Numbered from the stretch's first letter, positions 16,796 to 26,061 are shown. The stretch is 64,000 bases of DNA from JBLMXQ01 sp050257855 (GCA_050257855.1 JBLMXQ010000118.1:1-64000), one strand, 5' to 3'. Translations and numbers: made by a program. The notes: generated by a model not told the origin, from the letters alone.

Positions 16796-18789
16796 AGCAG
16801 ACGGCTCCCGCACGGCTGCACGTCCTGTTCGCGTGCCTCGCTGTCGGCTTCCTGCTCATCTTCTCGTGGGTGCTGCTGCGGGAGGAGACGGCCGGGTGGC
16901 GGACGACGCAGGCCCGCTTCGCCAGCCTGGAAGCGACGGTCAAGGATCCGCACCAGCTCGCCCAGGCCGCCCCGGTCGGCGGCCTCCGGCAGATCTGGGT
17001 CGAGGACCTCGGCCGCATCGACCGCTGCACCACGTGCCACCTCGGCATCGACGACCCGGCGTTCGCCAGCCTGCCGCAGCCGTTCACGACCCATCCGGGC
17101 ACCTGGCTGACGACACACCCGACCGATCGGTTCGGCTGCACGGTGTGCCACGACGGCCAGGGCCAGGCGACCGACTACCGCGACGCCGCGCATCAGCCGC
17201 AGCCGTTCGTGCTCCGGCCGATGCGTCCGCTCGAGACCATCGAAGCCAACTGCGGCACCTGTCACCGCGGACTCGATCCGCCCGACGCGCCGCGCCTCGC
17301 CGAGGGGCGCGCGCTCATCGTCGATTCGGGCTGCGTGGCCTGCCACGAGATCCCGGGCTTCGAGGGGGTCACGTTCCGCGGCCCCGCGCTCGCCAGCATC
17401 GGCTACAAAGTGCGGCCCGAGTGGCTGCACCAGTGGCTGAAGGATCCGAAGAGCTACCTGCCGCGGTCGAAGATGGGCAACTTCCGGCTGACGGACGCCG
17501 AGATCGAGGGGCTGCAGGCGTTCCTGCTCACGCAGCGGACCGACCCGCCGGTCGACGCCGGCGTCGACTGGTCCAGGGCGAACACGGACAACGGCCGTGC
17601 GCTGTTCGGCGAGCTGCGCTGCGTGAGCTGCCACGCGGTCAACGATCGCGGCGGCACCATGGGCCCCGAGCTGACGCGCATCGGCGACAAGGTGCGCCGC
17701 GCGTGGCTCTTCAGCTTCCTGAAGGATCCGCATCGCACGCAGCCCGACTCGCCGATGCTCCAGTACCGGCTCACCGACGATCAGGTGCGCGACCTGACGG
17801 CGTATCTGCTCGACGAGTACCGCACGACGGACGCGCCGGAAACGGCGCCCGCTGCCTACCAGGACGCCCGCGCGGTCGCGGCGGGCCGCGCCGACTTCGA
17901 GCGGCGGGGGTGCCCGAGCTGCCACCAGCTCCCGGGCGTGGCCGAGTCGGGCCGCATCGGTCCGAGCCTCGTTGGTATCGCCGACCGCGATCCGGACGAG
18001 CTGCCCTACGGCGCCAGCCTCGTGCGCCACACGACCGAGAACTACCTGTTTCTGAAAGTGCTGATGCCCGACGCGCTCGGCCAGCCCTCGTCCATGCCGA
18101 CCTTCTCGTTCACGCCCGATCAGGCCGCGAAGATTGCGCTTGCGCTGGCCGGGATCCGCAAGACCGATCTGCCGGCCTCCTACGTGCAGGCGCCTCAGCC
18201 GGCGCCGGCGTTCCGGCCGGCCGGCGCGTTCGGCGAGCTCGTGGACCGTTATCGCTGCCTGAGCTGCCACTCGGTCGGCGGCTACGGCGGCACGCTCTCG
18301 ACGGTACCGCTCGATCGCATCGGCAGCCAGTTGAAGCGCGACTACCTGGTGTCGTACCTGCTGAATCCGGGCGCCGTGCGGGTCAGCGTCGAAGCGCGCA
18401 TGCCGGTCTTCCACATGCAGTCCGACGAGGCGAAGACGATCGCCGATTACTTCTCGACGGTGTTCCTCGACGACGCGCTGGAGCGGTACGACGCGCGCTT
18501 CACGCCGGCGGAGGCGCGGCGCGGCCAGGAGTTGTACGCACAGCTCGGGTGCGCCGGGTGCCATCAGCTCGGGGTGACGGGCGGTTACGTGGGGCCCGAG
18601 CTGTCGCATACGGGCGACCGGCTGAAGCCTGGCTGGATCGCGGCGTTCCTGACAGCGCCGGAGCGTTACCGGCCGGGGACGTTGCAGCCGGACTACGGGC
18701 TGTCGGCCGTCGATGCGCGCGCGCTGACGGCGTACCTGAGCGGCCTGCACGGCACGGCGGCCGCGGCGGGAACGGAGGCCGGGCGATGA
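16786..18789 (+). CDS. Membrane-anchored octaheme c-type cytochrome
   Basis: 667 residues with an uncleaved N-terminal anchor (about 11-31) and the rest periplasmic. Eight CxxCH motifs are present: CTTCH (81), CTVCH (118), CGTCH (156), CVACH (183), CVSCH (279), then CPSCH, CLSCH and CAGCH. The last five lie in class I cytochrome-like repeats with the shared pattern IG-x-K/L-x(5)-W/YL. It should accept electrons from the Rieske/cytochrome b pair in place of cytochrome c1. The ATG at 16786 overlaps the cytochrome b stop, and the gene ends in an ATGA overlap with the next, so the complex is translationally coupled. Octaheme chains in this position are unusual for textbook bc complexes. Confidence 0.85.
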   Translation: MEVKQTAPARLHVLFACLAVGFLLIFSWVLLREETAGWRTTQARFASLEATVKDPHQLAQAAPVGGLRQIWVEDLGRIDRCTTCHLGIDDPAFASLPQPFTTHPGTWLTTHPTDRFGCTVCHDGQGQATDYRDAAHQPQPFVLRPMRPLETIEANCGTCHRGLDPPDAPRLAEGRALIVDSGCVACHEIPGFEGVTFRGPALASIGYKVRPEWLHQWLKDPKSYLPRSKMGNFRLTDAEIEGLQAFLLTQRTDPPVDAGVDWSRANTDNGRALFGELRCVSCHAVNDRGGTMGPELTRIGDKVRRAWLFSFLKDPHRTQPDSPMLQYRLTDDQVRDLTAYLLDEYRTTDAPETAPAAYQDARAVAAGRADFERRGCPSCHQLPGVAESGRIGPSLVGIADRDPDELPYGASLVRHTTENYLFLKVLMPDALGQPSSMPTFSFTPDQAAKIALALAGIRKTDLPASYVQAPQPAPAFRPAGAFGELVDRYRCLSCHSVGGYGGTLSTVPLDRIGSQLKRDYLVSYLLNPGAVRVSVEARMPVFHMQSDEAKTIADYFSTVFLDDALERYDARFTPAEARRGQELYAQLGCAGCHQLGVTGGYVGPELSHTGDRLKPGWIAAFLTAPERYRPGTLQPDYGLSAVDARALTAYLSGLHGTAAAAGTEAGR

Positions 18790-19217
18790 CGACGACCTGG
18801 ATCGAGCGGATCGCGCTGGCCGCCGCCCTGGCCGCGCTCGGCGGCTGCGCGCGGACGCCGGCGCATCCGGGCGATCCGCTGCTCGACGCGATCCGCGCCG
18901 AGGAGCGCGGCGCGGGCGATCTGACGTACGCCGAGAGCCAGGGCAAGGCGCTGTTCGAACACTATTGCGCGACGTGCCACGGCGACGAAGGGCGCGGCGA
19001 CGGCCAGAACGCCTCGAACCTCGCGCCGCCGCCGCCCGACCTGACGACGTCGAAGGACGTGAGCGATCCGGCCCTGCTGCGCAAAGTGATTGCCGAAGGG
19101 AGCGCGTCGGTCGGCCGGTCGCCGCTCTCGCCGCCGTGGGGGCGGAGCCTCACGCGACAGGAGGTCGATTACCTGGTCGCGTACTGCCAGACGCTCGGCC
19201 GGAAGAAGCCCGGCTAA
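18786..19217 (+). CDS. Monoheme cytochrome c lipoprotein
   Basis: 143 residues. A short signal sequence ends in the lipobox LGGC (Cys about 19), so a lipid-anchored periplasmic protein is expected. One heme motif, CATCH, is followed by GDEGRGDGQNASNLAPPPP, typical of small class I cytochromes, and a Met ligand candidate is not obvious. It is the last gene of the electron-transfer operon and may be the mobile or exit carrier from the octaheme subunit. Confidence 0.82.
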   Translation: MTTTWIERIALAAALAALGGCARTPAHPGDPLLDAIRAEERGAGDLTYAESQGKALFEHYCATCHGDEGRGDGQNASNLAPPPPDLTTSKDVSDPALLRKVIAEGSASVGRSPLSPPWGRSLTRQEVDYLVAYCQTLGRKKPG

Positions 19218-19232
19218 TTCCTAGTTCATTAG

Positions 19233-19288
19233 TTGACATGGCCGGCGGCCGCGGGTAGAGTGGAGCCCACTCTTAAGTAATTAAGAGT
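19233..19288 (+). promoter_or_regulatory. Promoter and BlaI-type operator before the blaI-like gene
   Basis: TTGACA (19233-19238) and TAGAGT (19256-19261) are 17 bp apart. Just downstream, ACTCTTAA (19269-19276) and TTAAGAGT (19281-19288) form a perfect 8-bp inverted repeat around GTAA, covering the expected start point near 19268. Repression of the operon by its own BlaI-like product is the simple reading. Confidence 0.7.
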
Positions 19289-19305
19289 TCGGGACCGCCT
19301 TTCCC

Positions 19306-19722
19306 ATGCCCAGACCGCGATCTCCAGCCCTCACCGACGCCGAGCTGCGGGTGATGAACGTCCTCTGGGGACGGGAGCGGGCCACCGTGGGCGAGGTGGT
19401 CGACGCGGTCCAGGCTCCGCACAAGCCGGCATACAATACCGTCCTCACGATCCTCCGGATCCTCGAGCGCAAGGGGTACGTCGCGCACGAGAAGGAGGGT
19501 CGCGCGTTCATTTTCAGGCCGCTCGTCGATCGCGGACAGGAGCGGCGCCGCGTCCTCTCGCTGCTCCTCAGTCGTTTCTTCGACGACTCGCCGCGCTTGC
19601 TCGTGTCCGACCTGCTGGGCCACGAGCGTCTCGATGCCGCCGAGCTCCAGCGGCTGCGCGAGCTGATCGACGGCTCGGTGCCCGACGTCGCGCCGAGGCG
19701 GACGAACAGGGGGGACCGATGA
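19306..19722 (+). CDS. BlaI/MecI-family winged-helix repressor
   Basis: 138 residues with the family's N-terminal winged helix (LTDAELRVMNVLWGR, then VVDAVQ and AYNTVLTILRILERKGYV) and a helical dimerisation tail. In this family the repressor is cut when a partner M56 metalloprotease senses a signal. The partner gene follows with an ATGA overlap, and an operator-like palindrome lies 17 bp before the start. No beta-lactamase gene is nearby, so the regulated genes may be this operon or unlinked ones. Confidence 0.88.
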   Translation: MPRPRSPALTDAELRVMNVLWGRERATVGEVVDAVQAPHKPAYNTVLTILRILERKGYVAHEKEGRAFIFRPLVDRGQERRRVLSLLLSRFFDDSPRLLVSDLLGHERLDAAELQRLRELIDGSVPDVAPRRTNRGDR

Positions 19723-21137
19723 CGCTGCTCGTCGCATGGGTGTGGCACGGCCTGGCGATTGCGGTCGCGACGGCTGCGGTCCTCGCGTGCGCGCGCGGGC
19801 TCAGCGCGGCAACCCGGCATGCGATCTGGTGGCTGGCGTACGCCGCCGCCGTCGCGCTGCCGGCACTCGAGCTGATCGCGCGGTGCGCGCTGGCACCGTC
19901 GGTTGCTCCCGTGCCGGCCGCCGCCGCTGACACGGCGCTCCCGCTTCCCGCCGTTCCAGACCACCTCGTCGCGCTGCTCGCCGCGGGCTGGACGATCTAC
20001 GCGGTGGTCGGCATGCGTCGAATCCTGCTCAGCGTCGCGGCGATGGCGCGCCTTAGGCGGAACTCCCGGCCGCTCGATCCCGCGCGCGCCCTGCGGCTGC
20101 CGATGTGGTCGTCGGCGCGAACCGCCGGACGAAGCGTCCGGCTGCACACCTGGGACGGAGCCGGCACTGCGTGCGCGGTCGGATTCCGACGGCCGACGAT
20201 TCTCCTCTCGCGCGCCCTCGTCGAGTCGCTGGACGATGGCGCGCTCGACGCCATCGTCATGCACGAGCACGCGCACCTCGAACGGCGCGACGACCGGACT
20301 CAACTGCTCGGTGCCGTAATGGCGGCGTTCGCCGGCTGGCATCCAGCCGTGCGCTTCATCGGGCGGCGCATCCACCTCGAGCGCGAGGCCGCCTGTGACG
20401 ACCGCGTCGTGTCGCGCACCGGCGCGCCGCGGGAATACGCGCGCACGCTCGTGCGGGCCGCCGCGTGCGGCAGCGGGGGATGGCGCGCCCTGACGGTGCC
20501 CGGCGCCGTCGAGTCGGCATCCGTGCTGCGCCGCCGCATACGCCGGCTGCTCGATCCGGATCGCAACCGCGACGCCCGCGTCAGGACGCGCGTGCTGGTC
20601 CCGGCCGCCGCGGTTCTCGCGACCGCCGTCGCGCTCGTTGCCAGGACGCCGGCATTCGTCGTGTTCGTCGAGACGGCGATTCATCTGCCGCGCGTCGCGC
20701 CGGCCGTGCTGCCCGCTGCCGCCGCGTTCCGGCCGCGCGCGATCGCGTCGCCCCCGTTCGCTCCCACCGGCGGCCCCCGCCGGCCGGCGGTCGCGCCGGA
20801 CGAGATCGGTGGAGTTCGACCGCGGCCGCCGCTGGCGGCGCGCCCGGCGACGCCGATTGCCGGGCCGCTCGCCGCGGCGCCCGTTTCACGACGGACCGGC
20901 GAGGCCGTCCGGCCGCTCGAGGTCTCACAACGGATGCTTTCCGCGGCCACGATGCCCGTTCCGCGGGAGGAGACGACATCGCCGGAATCCTGGACGAAGA
21001 TGGCCCGGCCGGCGGCGACCGGCGGGCAGGCGATCGCCCGCGCAGGCACGGCGGCCGGGCATGGCGCGAAGGAGGCCGGCGTCTCGCTGGCCCGGTTCTT
21101 CGGCAGGACGGGCAGGACTGTCGCGGGCCGTTTCTGA
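19719..21137 (+). CDS. BlaR1/MecR1-like M56 membrane metalloprotease
   Basis: 472 residues. Three hydrophobic helices at the N-terminus and a fourth near residue 295 surround a cytoplasmic protease domain with the zinc motif HEHAH (about 181-185) and the later ligand Glu in HLEREAACDDRVV. The region beyond the last helix is about 150 residues of Pro/Ala/Arg-rich sequence, without the penicillin-binding sensor domain of true BlaR1. The signal is therefore unknown. It should cleave or inactivate the BlaI-like repressor encoded just upstream. Confidence 0.83.
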   Translation: MTLLVAWVWHGLAIAVATAAVLACARGLSAATRHAIWWLAYAAAVALPALELIARCALAPSVAPVPAAAADTALPLPAVPDHLVALLAAGWTIYAVVGMRRILLSVAAMARLRRNSRPLDPARALRLPMWSSARTAGRSVRLHTWDGAGTACAVGFRRPTILLSRALVESLDDGALDAIVMHEHAHLERRDDRTQLLGAVMAAFAGWHPAVRFIGRRIHLEREAACDDRVVSRTGAPREYARTLVRAAACGSGGWRALTVPGAVESASVLRRRIRRLLDPDRNRDARVRTRVLVPAAAVLATAVALVARTPAFVVFVETAIHLPRVAPAVLPAAAAFRPRAIASPPFAPTGGPRRPAVAPDEIGGVRPRPPLAARPATPIAGPLAAAPVSRRTGEAVRPLEVSQRMLSAATMPVPREETTSPESWTKMARPAATGGQAIARAGTAAGHGAKEAGVSLARFFGRTGRTVAGRF

Positions 21138-21160
21138 CGCGGGAGATGGAGAGGGTCGGT

Positions 21161-22666
21161 ATGCGAGTGTTTCTCGTCAACCCGAGCAACGTTTCGTTCG
21201 GCACCGCCGTGATCACGCCCCGCTGGCTCTTCGTGCTGGCGGCGGCGACGCCCCGCCACCTGGGTGATCCGGAGATTCGCGACGAGACGCTCGATCCGTT
21301 CGACGTCGGCGAAGTGCAGGCGGGCGACGTGGTCGGCATCGGCATTCATACCGGGAACGCGCTTCGCGGCTACGAAGTCGGCCGGAGCGTGCGCGCCCGC
21401 GGCGGCATGGTCGTGTTCGGCGGCATCCATGCGACGCTCTATCCCGACGAGGCGCGCGCCCTCGGCGGGGCGCACGCGGTCGTGCGCGGCGACGGCGACG
21501 TCGTCTGGCCGCGCGTGATAGACGACTGCGTGGCCGGCGCGCCGCAGCCGGTGTACGACGCCGGGCGCATCGGCGGCTCGAGTTTCAGCGTCGCGCGCTG
21601 GGATCTCCTGCCCGAACGCCGCTACATGTGGGCGTCCGTCCAGACCGTTCGCGGCTGTCCGAAGCACTGCTCGTTCTGCTCGGTCTGGCGCACCGACGGA
21701 CAGCAGCCGCGGCAGGCGGCGGTCGACGCGGTCGTCCGCGAGGTGGTCGAGCTGCGGCGGCGCGGCTTCCGGTTCATCGCGCTCGCCGACGACAACTTCT
21801 ATCCCGTGTCGCTCGAGGATCTCGCCCAGGCCAGACGCCGCAGCGATCGGTCGCGGCTCGCCGAGCTCGAAGCGATCCGCGCCGACCGGTTCGCGCTGAT
21901 GGACCGCCTCGCGCAACTGCCGGACGACATGGTGTTCTTCACGCAGATCACGATGGAGGCGGCCGAGGACCCGGAGTTCCTGAAGGCGATGGCGCGGGCC
22001 AGGATCCGCGGCGCGCTCGTGGGGGTCGAGTCGGTCACGCCCGAGGGGCTCAAGGACGTCTACAAGGGGTTCAACGTCGCCGGCGAAGAGCTCGTGGCGC
22101 GCCTGCGTGCGTTCCGGTCGAACGGCATCCACGTCCTGGGGTCGTTCATCTTCGGCCTGCCGAGCGATCGCCCGGCCACGTTCGACACCACCGCGGACCT
22201 GGCCGACCGCGCGGGCATCACGTTCGCGCAGTTCGTGATGCTCACGCCGTTCCCGGGGACGGTCGATTTCGAGCGGTGGGAGCGCGAGACGGACGGGAAC
22301 GTGATGCAGGTGGACGGCGTGCCGGTGACGCGCCACTGGCTGATTCCGCAGGAGCGCCGCCCGAAGGTGTACTCGCCGCACCCGGTGATGAGCGCCGAGG
22401 AGATCCGGCAGCGGACGCAGCGCGTGTGGGATCGCTTCTACGCGCTGCCCCGCGTGTGGGCGCGCTCGCGCGTCATCGAGTCGTGGCGCGGCCGGCTGGC
22501 GTTCGTGCTCATCTCGAAGCTGTACCGGCAGATGTACGCCAACACCGGGATTGCGACCGACTCGGCGCGGCACGCGCGCTCGGTGAAGCTCGCGCGGCTG
22601 ATCGCGCGCCCGTGCCGCCGTCTGTTCTCCGCGGCGCCCATGCCGGAGCTCGAGCTGCCGGCCTGA
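21161..22666 (+). CDS. B12-binding-domain radical SAM enzyme
   Basis: 501 residues. The first 140 resemble a cobalamin-binding Rossmann domain (MRVFLVNPSN start, GIGIHTGN and VVFGGIHATLYPDEA). The radical SAM core follows with the [4Fe-4S] motif CPKHCSFC (about residue 166). The C-terminal 150 residues contain FAQFVMLTPFPGTVDFERW, as in BchE-like/elongator-type enzymes that act on lipids or cofactors. The ATG at 21161 is preceded by GAGAGGG; an ATG five codons upstream is possible. It begins 23 bp after the M56 gene and may be in the same transcript. The substrate cannot be told. Confidence 0.82.
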   Translation: MRVFLVNPSNVSFGTAVITPRWLFVLAAATPRHLGDPEIRDETLDPFDVGEVQAGDVVGIGIHTGNALRGYEVGRSVRARGGMVVFGGIHATLYPDEARALGGAHAVVRGDGDVVWPRVIDDCVAGAPQPVYDAGRIGGSSFSVARWDLLPERRYMWASVQTVRGCPKHCSFCSVWRTDGQQPRQAAVDAVVREVVELRRRGFRFIALADDNFYPVSLEDLAQARRRSDRSRLAELEAIRADRFALMDRLAQLPDDMVFFTQITMEAAEDPEFLKAMARARIRGALVGVESVTPEGLKDVYKGFNVAGEELVARLRAFRSNGIHVLGSFIFGLPSDRPATFDTTADLADRAGITFAQFVMLTPFPGTVDFERWERETDGNVMQVDGVPVTRHWLIPQERRPKVYSPHPVMSAEEIRQRTQRVWDRFYALPRVWARSRVIESWRGRLAFVLISKLYRQMYANTGIATDSARHARSVKLARLIARPCRRLFSAAPMPELELPA

Positions 22667-22706
22667 CCTGGCGCACCGCCGCGCTGCGCGGCGGCGGGAA
22701 ACCCTC

Positions 22707-22712
22707 TATGAT
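22707..22712 (+). promoter_or_regulatory. -10 box giving a leaderless CDF mRNA
   Basis: TATGAT with its last base 7 positions before the GTG at 22719, so transcription would start on the first base of the start codon. No ribosome site precedes that GTG, which fits leaderless translation. Confidence 0.45.
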
Positions 22713-22718
22713 CGGCGG

Positions 22719-23654
22719 GTGGGCGCCATCCCCTTCGATCGCCGCTCCCTCCGCCGGTACGGCTGGCTCGCCATCGCGGCCGCCCTGGGCACGATGGCGC
22801 TCAAGGGCGCCGCGTACCTGCTGACCGGATCGATCGGCCTGTTGTCGGACGCGATCGAATCGCTCGTCAACCTGGTCGGCGCCGTGATGGCGCTGTGGAT
22901 GCTCACCGTGGCGGCGCGGGCGCCGGACGAAGAGCACGCGTACGGCCACACGAAGGCGGAGTACTTCTCGAGCGGCGTCGAAGGCAGCCTGATTCTCATC
23001 GCCGCCGGCAGCATCGCGGTCGCGGCGGTGGATCGGCTGCTGCGGCCCCGGCCGCTCGAGCAGCTCGGCGTGGGGCTCGCCGTTCTCTCGGCGGCGTCGC
23101 TCGTCAACCTGCTCGTCGCGCGCACCCTGCTCGTCGCCGGCCGCCGTTTCCAGTCGATTACGCTGGAGGCCGACGCGCGCCACCTGCTCACCGACGTCTG
23201 GACGTCGGCCGGCGTCCTCGTCGCGCTCGCCGGCGTCTACGTGACCGGCTGGCAGCCGCTCGATCCGCTGATCGCGCTCGCGGTGGCGGCGAACATCGTG
23301 TGGACCGGCATCCGCATCGTGCGCGAGTCGGTGCTGGGGCTGATGGACACGGCGCTGCCGGTCGAGGAACGCGAACTGGTGCGTGGCGCCATCGATCGGC
23401 ACCTCGTGAACGGCATCCAGTACCACGCACTGCGGACCAGGCAGTCTGGCGCGCGCAAGTTCCTCTCGCTGCACGTGCTCGTGCCCGGCGCCTGGTCGGT
23501 CCATCGCGGGCACGAGCTGCTCGAGGAGATCGAGCGCGACATCCGCCGCGTGCTGCCGGGCGTCACCGTCTTCACGCACCTGGAATCGCTCGAGGACCCC
23601 GCCTCCTGGGACGACCAGCATCTCGACCGGACGACGGAGGCGGACGGCCCGTAG
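22719..23654 (+). CDS. Cation diffusion facilitator (CDF) metal transporter
   Basis: 311 residues. Several TM helices occupy about 15-205, with the zinc-site residues of the family in LLSDAIESLVN and, in the fifth helix region, EADARHLLTDVW (HxxxD). The cytoplasmic C-terminal domain (about 210-300) has HYHALRTR-like and SLHVLVPG elements of CDF dimerisation domains. It should export Zn, Fe or Mn against protons; the metal cannot be fixed by eye. The start is GTG, set 6 bases after a -10 box. Confidence 0.9.
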   Translation: MGAIPFDRRSLRRYGWLAIAAALGTMALKGAAYLLTGSIGLLSDAIESLVNLVGAVMALWMLTVAARAPDEEHAYGHTKAEYFSSGVEGSLILIAAGSIAVAAVDRLLRPRPLEQLGVGLAVLSAASLVNLLVARTLLVAGRRFQSITLEADARHLLTDVWTSAGVLVALAGVYVTGWQPLDPLIALAVAANIVWTGIRIVRESVLGLMDTALPVEERELVRGAIDRHLVNGIQYHALRTRQSGARKFLSLHVLVPGAWSVHRGHELLEEIERDIRRVLPGVTVFTHLESLEDPASWDDQHLDRTTEADGP

Positions 23655-23705
23655 CGCCGCGATGGCGCGCGAGGCTCCGGCCGGGGGTCGGCTCGATCGC
23701 GGCGC

Positions 23706-24251
23706 TCAGCCGAGATCGGTCGTGACGACGGCCCGCGCCGAATCGTCCGCCGAGAAGAACTCGGCCGGCGCAAAGCCGAAGGGGCGGGCGATCAGGAGGC
23801 CGGGGAAGCTCTCGACCCTGACGTTGTAGATCTCGACCGCGCCGTTGTAGTAGTTGCGCGCGTACGCGATCTTGTCCTCGGTGTCGGCGAGGTCGCGCTG
23901 GAGCTGTGCGTAGCGTTCGTTCGCCTTCAGGTCGGGATACGCCTCGGCCAGCGCGAAGAACCGGTCGAGCGCCCCGGTGAGATCGTCGTTGGCGCGCGCC
24001 GCCGCTCCGGGGCCGCGCGCCGTGCCGAGCGCCCCGCGCGCCTCCACGACCTGAGTCAGCGTGCCGCGCTCGTAGGCCGCGTAGCCTTTCACCGTCTCGA
24101 CCAGGTTCGGGATGAGCGACGCCCGCCGCTGCAGCTGGACGTCGATCGCGGCCCAGCCCTCACGCACGCGCTGGCGCGCGCTGACGAGCCGGTTGTAGAG
24201 GATCGCGAAGCCGATCGCCAGGACGGCCGCGGCGAAGAGTGCGACGATCAC
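23706..24251 (-). CDS. LemA family protein
   Basis: 181 residues: one N-terminal TM helix (IVALFAAAVLAIGFAIL), then a helical bundle with YNRLVSARQRVREGWAAIDVQL, RRASLIPNLVETVKGYA and the family hallmark RNYYNGAVEIYN. LemA proteins are membrane-anchored and of unsettled role. The gene lies 16 bp behind a DUF2207 gene, a common bacterial pairing. Confidence 0.92.
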   Translation of the reverse strand: MIVALFAAAVLAIGFAILYNRLVSARQRVREGWAAIDVQLQRRASLIPNLVETVKGYAAYERGTLTQVVEARGALGTARGPGAAARANDDLTGALDRFFALAEAYPDLKANERYAQLQRDLADTEDKIAYARNYYNGAVEIYNVRVESFPGLLIARPFGFAPAEFFSADDSARAVVTTDLG

Positions 24252-24267
24252 GATCTGCCGCCGCCGG

Positions 24268-26046
24268 TCACCAGCTGCCCCCGCCGCCGCCCCCGCCGCC
24301 GCCTCCGGACGAGCCGCCGCTGAAGCCGCTGCCGCCCGATCCGCCCGGCGTCGACGCGATGGCGGACGACACCGACGAGGAGAAGCTCGTCACGCCGGCG
24401 GAGAATCCGCCCGGGTCGAACCGGCCGCTTCCCGCATACCAGCCGGCGGTCGCCCGCTGGAGGTCGATGTCCTTGAAGGCGCGCGCCCACTTCTCGACGC
24501 ACTTCATGGCGATCGCGTACGGGAGGTAGGCCGTGAAGATGTTCGCGCGCTCGGCGAAGGCCTGCTGGTGCTGTTCGGCGGTCCTGATGTAGCGCGCGAA
24601 GCCGAGCGAGCGCCGCATCGCTTCGCGGCCGGCGGCCGTGCGGCGCGGCATCGCCTTCGCCACCGGCACCAGGAGCGCGCCGGAGGCGGCCACCGGGAAC
24701 CCGAGCAGGCCGGCGCCCCACCACTTGCCGAGATAGAAGACCAACAGGACGCCGGCCCCGGCGACCGCGAACCCGATCCCGGTCCAGATGGCCCGCACGG
24801 TCTGCGGGTTCTGCGGGAACCAGCCGCGTCCGACGGCGTCCTTGTACAGCGCGTCCTTGGCTTTCGCCAGCTCCTTGTAGAACGAGTTCTTCAGGTCCGA
24901 CAACGTGCGCGACGTCTTCGCGTCGAACAGCCCGTCGAGCACGATCCGCTCGTACTCGAGCAGGCCCGCGTCCGCCGGCTTGAGGCGGTCGAGGCGCCAG
25001 TCGGTCTTGCCGAACCAGCCCTTCTTCGGCAGCTCGGTGATCGTCAGGTAGCCGCGCACGGCGAGATCCACGATCGTCGCCGTCACGTCCAGCGTGTCGG
25101 CGCGCTCGTCGAACAGCAGGCCCATCTGCGCCGGCCGGATCCCGTCGGGCGGCTGGAACTCGACCACGATCGGATCCGAACCGAACAGCGGGACCGGCTG
25201 CTGTCGATCGTCGTTCGAGAGGTAGTGGAGCGAGACGTAACGCCGGTCGCGGCCGATCCGCCACCACAGCCGGCTGACGCCGCCTATGCCGGCGACGAAG
25301 CCGGCAATCATCAGCGACAGGAGGAGCGGCGTCCGGTCGAACATCTGCAGGCCGGTCCGCGGCTTCGCGACGAGCATCGGCCGCGGCTCGGGCACGGCGC
25401 CCTTCCGCAGCCCGGCGACGATCGTGATCTGCTCGCCGACGGCGAGCGGCCGCGTCGCCAGGAAGGTGGCCTCGCCCGACGCCACGCGCGCGCCGCAGGG
25501 TTCCGTCGATCCGGCGCGCCCCTGGAAACACTCGGCGCGCTCGAGGGCTCCCGCCGGCGCCGTGACGGCGACCGAGGCGCGCTCGATGCGGACGGGCCAG
25601 ACGCCGGACGCGTTCCAGTACAACTCGTCGTGATCGGCGGCGGCATTCAGGGCGCCGTCGAGGCGATAGGTGATCCGGTAGGCGTGTCTGCCCGAGATCG
25701 TGCGATCGGGGTCGCCGATCCGGAATCGGCGGATCGCGCCCTCGGTCGTCGCCTTCACCGTCTCTCGCCGGCCGTCCGTCGTCACGCCGGTCAGCGTGAT
25801 GCCGTACTCCCGGTTGCGGGTGCCGTCCCAGGCGAAGAGATACGGGATGTCGCGGAAGATGCCGTGCTTCGACAAACGGCCGAAATCGACGTCGACGTCC
25901 TCCTGCGCGACGATCGATCCATCGTGCTGGATGTCGTAGCGGATGGCGATCCGGTCGATGACCCAGCCTTCGTCGGCGCGCACCGGCACGGAGGCGAGAA
26001 CCGCCGCGAACGAGACGGCCAGCAGCGGCCGGACGGAAAGGCGCAT
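24268..26046 (-). CDS. DUF2207 membrane protein with Gly-rich C-terminus
   Basis: 592 residues. A signal peptide (about 1-24) is followed by a large exported beta-rich domain (IDRIAIRYDIQHDGSIVAQEDVDVDFG to about residue 210), a TM helix near 240, a cytoplasmic region with a winged-helix-like piece (YLTITELPKKGWFGKTD), two close TM helices near 420-455, and a tail ending in SSSVSSAIAS, a run of Gly and SW. This is the usual DUF2207/YciQ build. It is co-transcribed with LemA; together they are thought to act at the envelope, but no biochemical role is established. Confidence 0.9.
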   Translation of the reverse strand: MRLSVRPLLAVSFAAVLASVPVRADEGWVIDRIAIRYDIQHDGSIVAQEDVDVDFGRLSKHGIFRDIPYLFAWDGTRNREYGITLTGVTTDGRRETVKATTEGAIRRFRIGDPDRTISGRHAYRITYRLDGALNAAADHDELYWNASGVWPVRIERASVAVTAPAGALERAECFQGRAGSTEPCGARVASGEATFLATRPLAVGEQITIVAGLRKGAVPEPRPMLVAKPRTGLQMFDRTPLLLSLMIAGFVAGIGGVSRLWWRIGRDRRYVSLHYLSNDDRQQPVPLFGSDPIVVEFQPPDGIRPAQMGLLFDERADTLDVTATIVDLAVRGYLTITELPKKGWFGKTDWRLDRLKPADAGLLEYERIVLDGLFDAKTSRTLSDLKNSFYKELAKAKDALYKDAVGRGWFPQNPQTVRAIWTGIGFAVAGAGVLLVFYLGKWWGAGLLGFPVAASGALLVPVAKAMPRRTAAGREAMRRSLGFARYIRTAEQHQQAFAERANIFTAYLPYAIAMKCVEKWARAFKDIDLQRATAGWYAGSGRFDPGGFSAGVTSFSSSVSSAIASTPGGSGGSGFSGGSSGGGGGGGGGGSW

Positions 26047-26055
26047 GGCTGCGGC

Positions 26056-26061
26056 ATTATA
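26056..26061 (-). promoter_or_regulatory. Consensus -10 box for the DUF2207-lemA unit
   Basis: Perfect TATAAT on the minus strand, 9 bases before the ATG at 26046. The transcript would have a leader of only about 3 bases. No matching -35 was found. Confidence 0.5.
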
